DNA of 64,000 nt from Turbatrix aceti (Eukaryota; Nematoda; Chromadorea; Rhabditida; Panagrolaimidae): assembly GCA_963969345.1 (NCBI GenBank), contig OZ017769.1, positions 3,105,600 to 3,169,599 on the forward strand. The letters are read 5' to 3'. Below, in pieces: positions 12,101-22,082 of the stretch (position 1 is its first letter; every line of letters starts with the position of its first letter). Both the position numbers and the translations under genes were made by a program. A model generated the notes under the pieces. That model was not told where the DNA came from. It was given only the letters and a program-made list of their open reading frames with translations, and did no database searches.

Positions 12101-15100
12101 ATAAGCCGAGAGTCGGTCGTCGTCGGTCGTCGGCGGCCGCCTCTTGGCCGAGACTGGGCTGCCAAAAACAAAGAAGAATTCCTTTTCCCACATTTCATTG
12201 TGCAAAAAATAGCCGACGGGAAGGAGGGAATTTTTGAAAAAAAAATTTTGTTGTACGGTGCCAAAAAGGTCGGATGATGGATGGGGTAGGCATGGATTTG
12301 CGGCAAATTAGACATATGGCACAGACTGTCAGTGGGAGGAAACTATAAAATTGCCGGGAGGCACAACAAGTGGTTTCGTGATAAAAAAATTTTTTTTATG
12401 TTTTTTGAATGCAAAAAAAATTTTTTTTAATTCAGGTAAAACAGGTAAAAATTGAAAATTTGAAAAAAAATTGTTTCTTTATCAGCAATAAATTTTTTAT
12501 AATTAACATTTTGCATTTTTTTGAGAGTTGCGAGTAAAAAAATTAATCATAAATTTTTATTCAAAATCCAGGTAATACAGGTGAGCTTCTTCAAAAAATT
12601 CAAAAAGTAAAAAAAATCTTCCGTTTTTTTTCCATCGCTAAAGCTGCAATCGAACGCAAAAAAAACCAAATTCACATAAATAAATTCCCATGAAACGTTC
12701 CAAGACAAACGGGAATGCAAAACAAAAAATTGAGGCAACCAATCTCGCATTAAAATTAATTCCATAAATGATCGTAAAATGAAATCAGTCAACTTCGTTT
12801 AATATCCATAAATCGTACGTAAAATTGCGCAAGGAAAGAAAGGAATTTGGAAGAACTTGGAATTCAAAATTAAAAACCAAGTTTTTCCGTGCACCTTAAA
12901 ATGAGGAAAACTTAATCAGGTGAGTCTTTCCTGGTCTAATTTGATAGAAAAAAACGTGATTAATGGCAAGATGACCATTTCAGGGGTGGAACAAAAGAAT
13001 AGAGGCTGTCAGACTGGTTACTTAATATGTACTAAATTTAGTGGTGGTCAGTCATCATTATCACTGTTGGGAGGGGGGGAGATATATACTACCTGTCGGG
13101 AACGGAAAAAGGAAGTTCCAAAGTATGTATATCTCCCTGCTTGCCCAGTTCCATTTACTATGTACATGTACAACCCCCGGGTGTCTGTTGTGTCTCGCGA
13201 AAAAGGTTCGTGGAAAGCAAGGTTATCAATCAATGATGCGCGAAGAGAAGGTGTTCTCCTTCCCTTATTTTTACGGACAGGCGGTGGTTATTTTGATGCC
13301 CAAAACGACCACAGCACGGTGATTGGGGGAGGGGGATTTTGAGATAGCGCATGCAGGTGGAAGGAGATGGATTGGGGCTCGCTGAACAGGATAACATCGA
13401 ACACCGAGAGCACACACGCTCGGGACGCGTCCAGTCCAGCAAGGGCACGCGGGTGATCAGGGGTCATTTGTACGCATCATCGGATTTGCAGGACCGGATA
13501 GGGCCTTTGTCGCTCCCGCAAAACTTGCAAATTTGTAATTTGGACACCAAAAATGTTTTTCGGTCAGCAAAAAAAATTATTTTGGCAAAAAACTTTACAA
13601 TTACCAAAAAAAATTTCGATAAAAAAATTTCCGATTAGTAAAAAAAATTTTTGACCAAAAAAAGTTAAAAAAAAAATTTTTACCAGTAAAAAAATGTTTT
13701 TTCTGGCAAAAAAAACTTCAAAATTTGCAAATTGCCCAAATAATTTTTTTTATTGAACCAAAAAACCTAAAATTACCCAAAAAAAATTACAACTAAAAAA
13801 TTTTTCTGACCAGAAAAAAAAGAATTTTCGACCATCAAAAAAACTTCAAAAAGAGCAAAATTGACCAAAAAAAAATACGATAAAATTCTTTTTCTGACCA
13901 GTACAATTTTTTTGACATCAGTAGTATCGGAAAAAAACTTCAACAGCACTTTTTTAGTCCCATAAAAAAATTCTGACCGCTCGCTATACAGCTATGTAGA
14001 TAGCTCCCCAATTATCCAATCCATCAGGCACCCAGAAAAAAAAGAGGATCTCGTTACAAGAAGCTTCACCATAACGACCTCCTGCTTCTTTGGACCCCCT
14101 AAAAAAACTTACACATTCCCATAAAAAATCAACCAAAAATGCGGAATGACAGCTTTTATTACCTTCATTGCCCTCCCCCGGATGACCTTTTGATGCCGAC
14201 TGAGTATTTATGTATTTAATATTGAGGGTCACCCTCCCCACCGGACTACCTCATTTCTCGCGCCTCTCTTCCCTTTTTTCCAAGATGTTCGCTTCTTAAT
14301 TGGATAAACGGTAACCAAGACGGTCACTTAGTTAGTTAGCCTGCGCGTTTCTTTCCCGAATGGCATATAAATCACTTTTGTGCCGTTCTCTTGCGCGCAG
14401 TCATCTGTAATTATGTAGGGTCAAGCTCGGCCACTGTGAAATAAAAAAATTGTGACCGGAAACACCTTCCTTTTTTTTCTCGGCCATGAATCAGATAATT
14501 ATTAGCCATTAAGCGCCGTCTGGGAGAGACAATGAACAGTCACGCCGCCGCCGACGCCATCTGTGGGAGACGTAAATCACAATCACTGCGCCAAGGTTCG
14601 AAGAAGAGGAAGAAGACAAAATGAAAAGAATTCTTTCTCAAAAGAATTAAAAAGCGCGGCAGGATCCGTCTCCCAAAATAATCGTAAATCAGAAAAACGG
14701 TTCCTAATTGTCATGAAATTATGTATTATAAAATAAAAATTTTTATGGCATTTAAAAAGAATCGTAAATTTTAGCAAATGCCATCACTTTGGGTTGAATT
14801 TTGAATTTTAATTTTTATAATAGTTGACTACTGTAAAATACCATAAATAAGTATCGTAAAAAGGCGGAGTTTCGACCAATCAAGAAATAAAAAAAGGAGG
14901 AAAAAAAAAATCAACTCTCGCGAGGAACAAAAAAAATTTTTCAAAGGCAAAAAAACTTTTTCAGCAGATTGAGGTGGTTAAGCTCCAAAAAAGTACACTA
15001 AACGATCGCAGAAATACGTAAATATGAATTCATTTAATTTGTAATAACGTCCGGCTGTTGTTGTGAGCGCTCATTGATTGGAAACGCGTGTGATATGGGA

Positions 15101-18100
15101 AAAATCTGTGAATTGGCTGACTTATGTCCGGCGAGGGGAGGAAAGTGTCTGCGTTCGTTCAGAAAAAAAAATATTCAAGGTAAAAACGAACTTGTAGATA
15201 CGATCCATCAGAACAGGCAACTGACTAACTGACTAGTTTTGGCAATAATGGTATCACAGTGGGGAAGTGCACATCAAGGAGACAGAAGCGTGATGAAAAT
15301 TACAAAAATTTAAAAATAATTAAAAAAAAATTTTGACAAAAAAACCTAATAAATGTTTATTTGGTTGTCAGCGTCAAAAACAAGTTCAAAAACCATTAGC
15401 TCATTTTTTTTGATCTAGTCTACATCAAAATCGACCAACATGTCAGCACCAAAAAATTTTTCCCACCCACCCAGCTGGTCCGCATGCGTCAAATTCGACA
15501 GTCAAAAACAAGGTCAGACTACGGAATAATTCAGAAAAAAAAAGTTGTAAAATTAATTTTTTTGTAAAATTGTTCGAATTTATGCATTCCGACTGAACCT
15601 GCAAGAAAGAGGGGCAAATTGCGCACTCCGAACTCGTACGTACAAGGCTGAAGACATATGCAGATGTTTTTTGACCACCTCAATGTCACCGCCATCACCG
15701 ATCGCCAGCCATCACCACACATCACGGGAGAAAAAAAAAAAAAACAAAGCGGGACAGCAAAAGAGCAAAGGTGGGCCGTTGCCCAAAAAAGGAGCAGCCT
15801 AAATAAAATAAATATTTTTGTTTAACGGCGACCCCAAATGCGCGCAAAAAAAAATAAGGCGCAATTTGTCATCCAGGAGGCACACGCTTGCGCGCCTGAC
15901 CTTTTTTAGCCCGTTGGGCCATTCATCATCATCCAACAACGCTTACAATAGAGCGGCGGCGGGCAGAGACAGGGGGCCACTGAACTTTTTTTTGTGTATG
16001 TGAGCGGCTGAATGAGCCGCAAGAAAAAACAAAACAAGACACCACTCACCTGCAGCTACGACGCCCTTGAAATGGGGATCGTGGGCCGGGCACGCGCCGA
16101 ACGAGAGGTGAACGTCGTCGATTGCTACCGCAAAGGAGTCTCGCGATACTGCTTTTCGGACTTCGAAAACCAGCTGAAAATTTTAGAAATTGTACAAAAA
16201 AACACAAAAAAAAATATTCAAAAAAATTTAAAAATTTAAAAATTTAAAAAAAAAAATACATAATTACGATATTTTAACAATTAAAAAATTAAAAATTGAA
16301 CGGAAATTTAAAATCAAAGGTTTTTCGTGTCAAAAACCAAAAAAAATGCGCACGCAAGTAACATTTTTTTAGAATCGCTAAAAATTTGTTACTCTTTTTT
16401 TTCAAAATTTTGTTACGTTTCAACATTTGAAAATTTTTCGTGCTGAAAGCCGTCAAAAAGCGCACACAAGTAACATTTTTTTGGATTGCAAAACAATTTG
16501 TAAACAAAAGTAACATTTTTTCCGAATTTAGCCACTTTCCAACTTTTCAAATTTTTGGCATTTTGAATTTTTTTGTCTTACCTGGAATCCACGACTGATA
16601 GGAAGCTTGAAAGACACGGCAATCGAATGAAAGCCCTTATCATTGACCAGTTTTTTCAATGGAGTCTTATACACCGGCTGAGCAGTGTTGATAGAGTCGC
16701 CTTCGAAGAGGACAGCCGCCGACAGCGATCCTTTGCCTTCGGCACGCGCGGTAAAACGAAGACACAACTCTCGGGCCCGGACAAAATCAGAAAACACCGG
16801 GGAGAGCAGTCTGCCGTATTTTGCATGGGGTTGATCCGGGGAGGTCTGGACGACCATTGCGTGGCCGGATGGCGCGGAGGGTCGTCGGAGGAAGTCGAGT
16901 GGCGCCGCTGGATCCGAGACAAAATCGCACACGGATGGCGACTCGAACGTGCACTTTTCTTCTCTCCGGGCATTTCTAGCAGAAGTGACTGTATCGGATG
17001 TTCGGACGAAAGCGGTTGCGCTCCAGGGACTTTCTCGCTTGTCTGAGAGAATTGTTTTGACCCGGATCTCGTATTCTAAGCCAGGAAGCAGGTGAGTCAG
17101 CAGCGCGTGAGTCTTGTCTGCCGAGTGTTTTTTTGTTGCATGGGGATCCCGTACTGATGCGTATCTAAAATCATAAATATTCAATTTCACTTAAAAAAAT
17201 TTTTTTTGTCAAAATTAAGTGTCACACGCCCGAACATTGAGAGTCAGTTGCAAAGGGCTAAAAACCGCCTCCCTAATGGTCTAGTGGTTAGGATTTCTGG
17301 TTTTCACCCAGGCGGCCGGGGTTCGATTCCCCGTTAGGGAATTATCGCTTTTTTCTTTTTTGTCTTCATCAAAAACTTACTCTATGCTATAAAATCTTCT
17401 TTTGTGCGAATTCTCCTGCCTATCGACATCTGGAGGTATTGGATCCTTCCAGCTGACGTGCACCTCTCCGTTCGGGCGCGCGTGCGTTACGATTCCCTTC
17501 GGCGGCTGAAAATCAAACGCCCGCGTCTGTTCGCTGATTCCCGTCGTCGCGGTGACCAGCACGCGTTCACTGTCTTCGCCTTCCGCCTCGTTGTAGGCCG
17601 TGATGGCGAAGACGTAGGTCGTCTGAGGCTTAAGCGCGTCGATCGTAAAAGAATTCGTGTCGACGCCTTCGATGACGACATTTCTATTCGGTGAATCGAT
17701 GCCATACGAAATCGTGTACCCCCTCACGAGGATGGCCCCCGCTGAATCCGGCGGCTCCCACCAAAGAGTCGCCGACGTTGGAGTAGTCTTGACGCGAACG
17801 TTCGCCGGAGGGTCCGGCACTCTGTCTTCTGCAAAATAAATGCTACTTTTTTTTTCGTAACTGGTTCCCAAAGTGCAGCCGGACTGTCACAGAGGATAAA
17901 AAATAGTCTGTTTTTTCAAATGATGTTTTGCAGCTAGCTGGTGTTTAGATAAATTGAAATCTACCAAAGTTAAATTTATTTTTGTTCAAATGGTCAAAAA
18001 GTACGAAATTGCATATTTTGTGAGATTAAATGGACACACTAAAAACCATTTACTGAGTTTTTCCGGTGAAGGAATGAAAATTATACGATACAAAAAGGTC

Positions 18101-18673
18101 AGAAAAAATGTGAAAAATGTGAATTTTTTTCTGGAAAAAAAAGCTACGAAAGGTAAGATTTTTTTTAGAAAAAAATGTTACTTGTCTGTGGAATTCAGAC
18201 ATTCTCTAGAAAAGTAATATAATCTGTAATTTTTTTGTTACTCGATGTAATGTTTTTGCATTACAAAAAATCGTATCACAATCGTTACTTGCGTTATCTC
18301 AACACGAAAAATTACTAAAACTTGTTTTGATTTTTTTTGTTATCCAAGTCATCAAAAGTTGTGTTTTACGTTTTTCTAATGCGGTTAATTGGATAAACAT
18401 TTGAATAAAGGTAGGAATTATTTTTGCGACAATTTTTTGGATTAAAAAAATGCAATTAAAATTCCAAAATGTCAATTTCAACATTTTCCCGTAATTTTCG
18501 GTTTAAAACCTCTAATTAAATAAATATTTTTTTGACGTATAAATTCCACCATAAAACTCACCTGTTTGACCAGCAACGACCGAAAATACCACGACAAGGC
18601 AGCACCAGCCGAGCACGATCCTCCCAGGGGTGCAGTTGAGTGACGCTGCTGCTGTTGTTGTGGTGATGCGCAT
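159..18673 (-). CDS. cle-1: Multiplexin collagen (type XV/XVIII-like), long isoform; 3' end beyond window
   Basis: This is a basement-membrane collagen of the XV/XVIII (multiplexin) family. Exons read on the minus strand are 18673-18562, 17828-17381, 17164-16582, 16173-16050, 9802-9367, 8980-8866, 2490-2416, 2299-2264, 2125-2020, 1670-1506, 1370-1257, 954-410 and 209-159. All joins keep phase and give about 970 residues to the edge. The order is signal peptide (GRIVLGWCCLVVVFSVVAG), FN3, a second FN3 split by an intron, a MAM domain (begins CTFESPSVCDF, ends FAVAIDDVHLSFGACP), and TSPN/LamG (DGLPSVGIQ, NAGPIIGGGFE, then GAIQELKV from a distant exon). An acidic linker follows, then two short Gly-X-Y blocks and the NC1 trimerisation segment (LGQLAFSISSQQLFIRINNGW). 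Endostatin should lie to the left. The donor at 8866/8865 (GTCGGT) is weak. Family assignment is firm; exact exon ends are inferred. Confidence 0.85.
2529..6653 (-). CDS. cle-1: Alternative first exon of cle-1: signal peptide plus mucin-like region
   Basis: One exon encodes 1,371 codons from ATG 6641 to a donor after Gln at 2529. The N-terminus is a signal peptide (RFSVFLFALAAFTMGTFA). A basic KKRRKR furin-type site follows near residue 80, then Asp/Glu-rich sequence and more than 1,000 residues dominated by Ser, Thr, Pro, Glu and Ala. That composition fits a mucin-like, heavily O-glycosylated region. A 3' splice site (TTCTACAG) lies 12 nt before the ATG and is followed at once by an in-frame TAG, so this exon begins a transcript, by SL trans-splicing or a 5' UTR intron, rather than being internal. 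The phase-0 donor joins the exon starting GAIQELKV at 2490. The resulting protein would carry a mucin domain, only the last part of TSPN, then the collagen/NC1 tail. A separate overlapping gene is possible, but the phase match argues for a cle-1 isoform. Confidence 0.75.
3467..4634. repeat. 534-bp coding tandem repeat in the mucin exon
   Basis: Two essentially identical 534-bp units (about 3467-4000 and 4001-4534) are followed by about 100 bp of a third. The period is a multiple of three, so the frame is kept, adding 178 residues per unit. Inside each unit are shorter degenerate repeats of about 55-60 residues built on phrases such as EAPSTLASEAP, SEASEIPAS and PEDVTSIPEV. These also extend on both sides. 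Confidence 0.85.
9055..9302. repeat. Intronic tandem repeat, about 115-bp period
   Basis: Within the cle-1 intron between exons 9367 and 8980, a unit containing GCATCCCAGCAGTTCAAAAA recurs about 115 bp apart. It is flanked by repeated 15-bp elements of the form TTCAACGGGACCTTC. Both scales are nearly exact, which implies recent slippage or unequal exchange. No protein family is recognisable in any frame. Confidence 0.7.
9803..16049. other. Large cle-1 intron
   Basis: This is the intron between the MAM exon and the TSPN exon. It holds the alternative first exon at 11766-11631 and presumably its promoter. The rest is AT-rich with long A and T runs, and degenerate GACCAGAAAAAA-type repeats around 13,550-13,920. 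I see no other gene. Confidence 0.55.
11631..11766 (-). CDS. cle-1: Alternative first exon of cle-1 (short TSPN isoform)
   Basis: ATG 11766 opens 45 codons plus one base ending at a good donor (GGAG then GTAAGG). The peptide is a signal anchor or signal peptide: a basic start (MMTRR), then a long hydrophobic core (WSLFALTAFFSVAFFASLGVLA), then SEIPG. The phase-1 end equals that of the MAM exon at 16050. Both can therefore splice to the TSPN exon at 9802, giving an isoform without FN3 and MAM. This matches known multiplexin genes, which use several promoters (three in C. elegans cle-1). I see no strong 3' splice site just upstream, so it probably has its own promoter. Confidence 0.7.
16320..16530. 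repeat. Degenerate intronic repeat containing CAAGTAACATTTTTT
   Basis: Two copies about 113 bp apart share TTTTTCGTG, CAAAAA, GCGCAC and CAAGTAACATTTTTTT, and a partial third copy follows. Related sequence in the opposite orientation occurs near 18,170-18,310 (GTTACTTG, CACGAAAAATTAC). It appears to be a small dispersed repeat family in cle-1 introns. Confidence 0.45.
17270..17341 (+). tRNA. tRNA-Glu(TTC)
   Basis: This is a complete 72-nt cloverleaf. Acceptor TCCCTAA pairs with TTAGGGA and the discriminator is A. The D-arm has GGTCTAGTGGTTAGGA. The anticodon loop TTTTCAC gives TTC, and the T-arm is CGGGGTTCGATTCCCCG. It lies on the plus strand inside the minus-strand cle-1 intron that splits the second FN3 domain. 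A and B boxes look intact and no intron is present. Confidence 0.96.
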
Positions 18674-21524
18674 GTTGATGCCGTCCTCGAGTCAACTCAT
18701 GGCAGTACAGGAGTTCTTCAGCGCGGGATTTTTCAACTTTGACTTTTTTTTGGGGTTTGAATAAAAATTTCTTCTTAGAAAAAGGGGATGAAGTCGAAAA
18801 TGAAAATGGGCTGGGCCCCCGCACTCCGCACTTGAGGCGCTGCTTCCTGTATGGTCTGACTAAATATTTATTTATTGACTCTTCCGCCAAAGACGTCGTC
18901 GACGCGACGGCACTGATGGAGCTGAAGTCGAGGTGGAACGGAAGAGAAGAGTTGGGGCGCCTGAGTTATGCAAAGTATTCTTTCTGGATGAATCAAAAAA
19001 TCGCAACAACAACTTTTGCACTCGGCAATGCACATTTAATGGCCCAAAAAGTGATGTGCCGGGAGTAATCTCATTTCTGGGCAATGGCCAAAAACTCGGC
19101 TTGACTCGACTCGACTCGACGCGGCGAAAAACCGAATAACAGGCGAGTAGGCCATCAAAAACGCAACGAGAGGGCCGGATTCTGAGGCAGTTTGAGATAA
19201 ATGTTATACTAAAAAAAAGTTGCCAAAAACGTAATATTTACAACTTGCGCTGCTTTTTGGGGAGGGCAAGGACAAAAAACAACTCAACTCGCCCAAAGTC
19301 AAGACATCGAGACAGAACAGAATTAACTTTGGATTGATCATGGACGGATTGGATTGCCGCGAGCTCAAGTTAGCCTGTCCCGGGCCCGGGGCGGCTCATC
19401 AGGACCACATGCTCACATGCTCTGTCTCCCGCGTGGTGGCGTGGTGGCGCGGGAAACACTGGGCATTGTCTCATTCGGCGAGCAGACTTGGCAAATCTAA
19501 TTCACGGAGTTCGGGATTAAAAAAACTTGCTGCTAGACGCGTGCTGCTGTGTCAAAAAATTAGGAAGTTCCCGCTCCCAAGGGCAATGCTTGTTTTTTTT
19601 TGTGTATTGTTTTCGCGTTCTGTGGAAATAAGATTTCTTGAAATAAAAGTTGGGTAAAGTTCTGACTTGCTAAATTTTTTTACATATATACTTATCAAAG
19701 ATTATAAAATCCAAGACGGCAAAAATACAAAAACAGGCGAATTAAAATTAATCAATGCCGATCAAACAAAAATGCATGCATGATTTCTGTACCGAACCAT
19801 TAGGCTTTAAAAGCCGACCGACCATAAACATCTCACCTCACGCCACCTCAGTCAGCGCGAGACATGACATGACACACACGTCGGTTAGCATAACATAACG
19901 GGGGTTGTTGTCAAAGTCAAAAGTCAAAGACATTCCCCGACGGGATGGCTGACCAGGCCAAGAAGTCAAGCTGGTCAGTCGTCGGTCATCTTTTCGCCTA
20001 CAATGCATGCCAGCAGCCGGTGGCGGGGATGGTTGACTGTTGTCAAACAGGTTGCATGATAGCGGACGTTCGTCGTTCGAAGGACCGTTGGGGGGTTTTT
20101 TCCTCCGACCAGTCCGTCGGGAGGGAAAAGCGCGCTCTCGTCGGTGAGTACGATCCACGCGAAGGCCGGAGAGGACTATGAGCAATCGCTATCGCCTCCC
20201 GACCGTCGACCGGACCAGACCGTGGGGGCTACGATCTGGACGTTCCCTAGACCCGTGTTTTTTTTGTTTTTGGAACACCGTGATTTGTCGGAGGGAAAAA
20301 TTTGTACACAACTTTAGAGAAAAAATATTTTTGGTTTAAAATTTTTTTAAAGGTTTACAGCCGCTAAAAAAATTATTTTAAAAAAGGTTTACGCCGCGAC
20401 GAATCAAAAACAAACCAAGCTGCGCGGAGCAAAAAAAATACAAAACGATTAGAAAAGAGACTATAAATCTGTATAACATCTGGCGGGGTCCCGGACGGCA
20501 TATCCTAGAGAACTGTACATACACATAAATCAGTGACACCTGTAACCGTGCACGATGATGATGACGACCTCGAGGCCATGAAAGACCGTTGCCCCGGACT
20601 TTTTCAGACAATTTCACTTCAGGGTGGTCGAGATTGTTCGTGGTGGTTTTGTTGGTTTGTAGGTTTGTGAAACGAGCACAAGAACACAATTGTGAAAGCA
20701 AAAAGGAGGGAGGGGAGGAAGTTAGCCACCGCTCTTCCTGAGTCCCGAGTATTCGTCTCGCGCACGCATCGACGAGACAAATATTGTCCGAGAAAGCAAA
20801 AGCGGGAGCGGGAGCGGGGCTTGGGGATAAGCGCTGGCAATTAGGGAAGGTGGCAGCGAAGAGTGGCTCTCGATTAAGCCGTCGCTTCACTTGGCACAGA
20901 CAAAATTGGATCATGCTGTCGTTGTCTGTTGAAAAGACAAATCTCAAATCTCCTGAAATCGCGTAATCCGGGAGGGATGAATATTGGCTAAATAGGGGGT
21001 CGGGGCGGGGGTCAATTGTTGCTCGCCAAGTCAGCCAAGGCAATCAGCTGGTTTCACCCACCCTCAATGTCAATTGTTTTTTTTTGGGAAAAACAAAACA
21101 AAAACAGAAAGTGCTACCGAATTTTTTTGCAAATGTCAAGCACGTTCGTTCGCGTCTGCCATCGTGCGCGATTGGCGTCCGCGCACCTGACCTGACCCGG
21201 TGATTCAGTCCTCTATCTCGCCACAAAAGTCCTTTTTTGTTTTGTTTTCTCTTTGCTTTGCCCCGCTTTGACATTTTCTGCTGCTCTGATTTCTCGTTCG
21301 ACTTATTTTGCATTTTGAACACAAAAAAAAACCAAAATTTTGAATATAAAATGATTTCTTGCCCTCAAAACTGCTCATTTGTCGTGCATCACAACTTTTT
21401 CCATAATCCGACAACTGTGGGAACGTTACGCGAGAGCGACGATACGCACATTCACCTGTGAACGTTCAAACAACATGCAGGTACGCGTTCAACTCAAAAA
21501 GACACCCGTCTGGCCAAAAACCCA
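18674..21524. other. Intergenic: 5' flank of cle-1 to tRNA-Tyr
   Basis: No convincing gene was found. The stretch upstream of the cle-1 start is mixed in composition with a short TCGAC run (about 19,100-19,121). It probably includes the long-isoform promoter, but I cannot place elements. A 221-codon open frame at 20378-21043 on the minus strand has no recognisable domain and is listed as rejected. Confidence 0.5.
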
Positions 21525-21610
21525 CCAGCCATAGCTCAGTTGGTAGAGCGGAGGACTGTAGAGTTATCACGGCTATCCTTAGGTCGCTGGTTCAAATCCG
21601 GCTGGCTGGA
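21525..21610 (+). tRNA. tRNA-Tyr(GTA) with 13-nt intron
   Basis: Acceptor CCAGCCA pairs with TGGCTGG, discriminator A. The A box TAGCTCAGTTGG and the B box GGTTCAAATCC are canonical. The anticodon loop begins CTGTAG and is interrupted after position 37 by a 13-nt intron (21562-21574). The loop then resumes with ATCCTT. The mature length would be 73 nt. Eukaryotic tRNA-Tyr genes normally carry an intron here. Confidence 0.95.
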
Positions 21611-21649
21611 ATCTTTTTTCGTTTATTTCCAAAATAAATATTTTTCAAC

Positions 21650-22080
21650 TTTTCGGTACTGAGGTTTATAAATTTCGATGCAATTCCAAATAAAACGCAA
21701 AAATACATTTTTTGAATACACACTTTGCAAATAAAAAAAATAGAACAGTGTAGTTCAAATCCGGCTGGCTAAAACCTTTTTTAATTTTTTTTAGATTTTT
21801 TTTAATTTTTAACACAGAATTTTACAAATCTCGATGTCAAAACAAAATACTAAAAAATGCTTTTATTGATTTCGCAATTTGAAAAATAAAAAAAAATAAA
21901 AAAATATAGGACAGTTTGTTTTATTTTTTTTTATTTTTTTTTTATTTCTGTGATTTGTAAATATTTGAATGCCCTTCAAAATGAAACAATTAAAAATGCA
22001 TTTATTAATCGCTATTGATTACACAAACCCGTATGCAATTTGAAAAATGAATAAAAAATAGAGGACAGTTTATTTGTCGG
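21650..22080. repeat. Three degenerate ~130-150 bp tandem repeats with a tRNA-Tyr 3' fragment
   Basis: Between tRNA-Tyr and the Frizzled stop, three related units each hold a TTTGTAAAT or TTTATAAAT-like start, ATGCAATT/GCAATTTG, an A-rich stretch, and end near AATAGAACAGTGT, ATATAGGACAGTTT or ATAGAGGACAGTTT. The first unit also contains TTCAAATCCGGCTGGCT (21753-21769), copied from the 3' end of the adjacent tRNA-Tyr. Confidence 0.6.
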
Positions 22081-22082
22081 GA

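Noticed and set aside
20378..21043. 221-codon minus-strand open frame upstream of cle-1
   Set aside because: No recognisable domain, no splice sites matching neighbours, odd composition (runs of SPSPAPAPAFAF and TNKTTTNN), and overlapping open frames of similar quality on the other strand. Long enough to note but not to call.
21753..21769. A second tRNA-Tyr
   Set aside because: Only the T-arm and half the acceptor are present; no D or anticodon arm precedes it.
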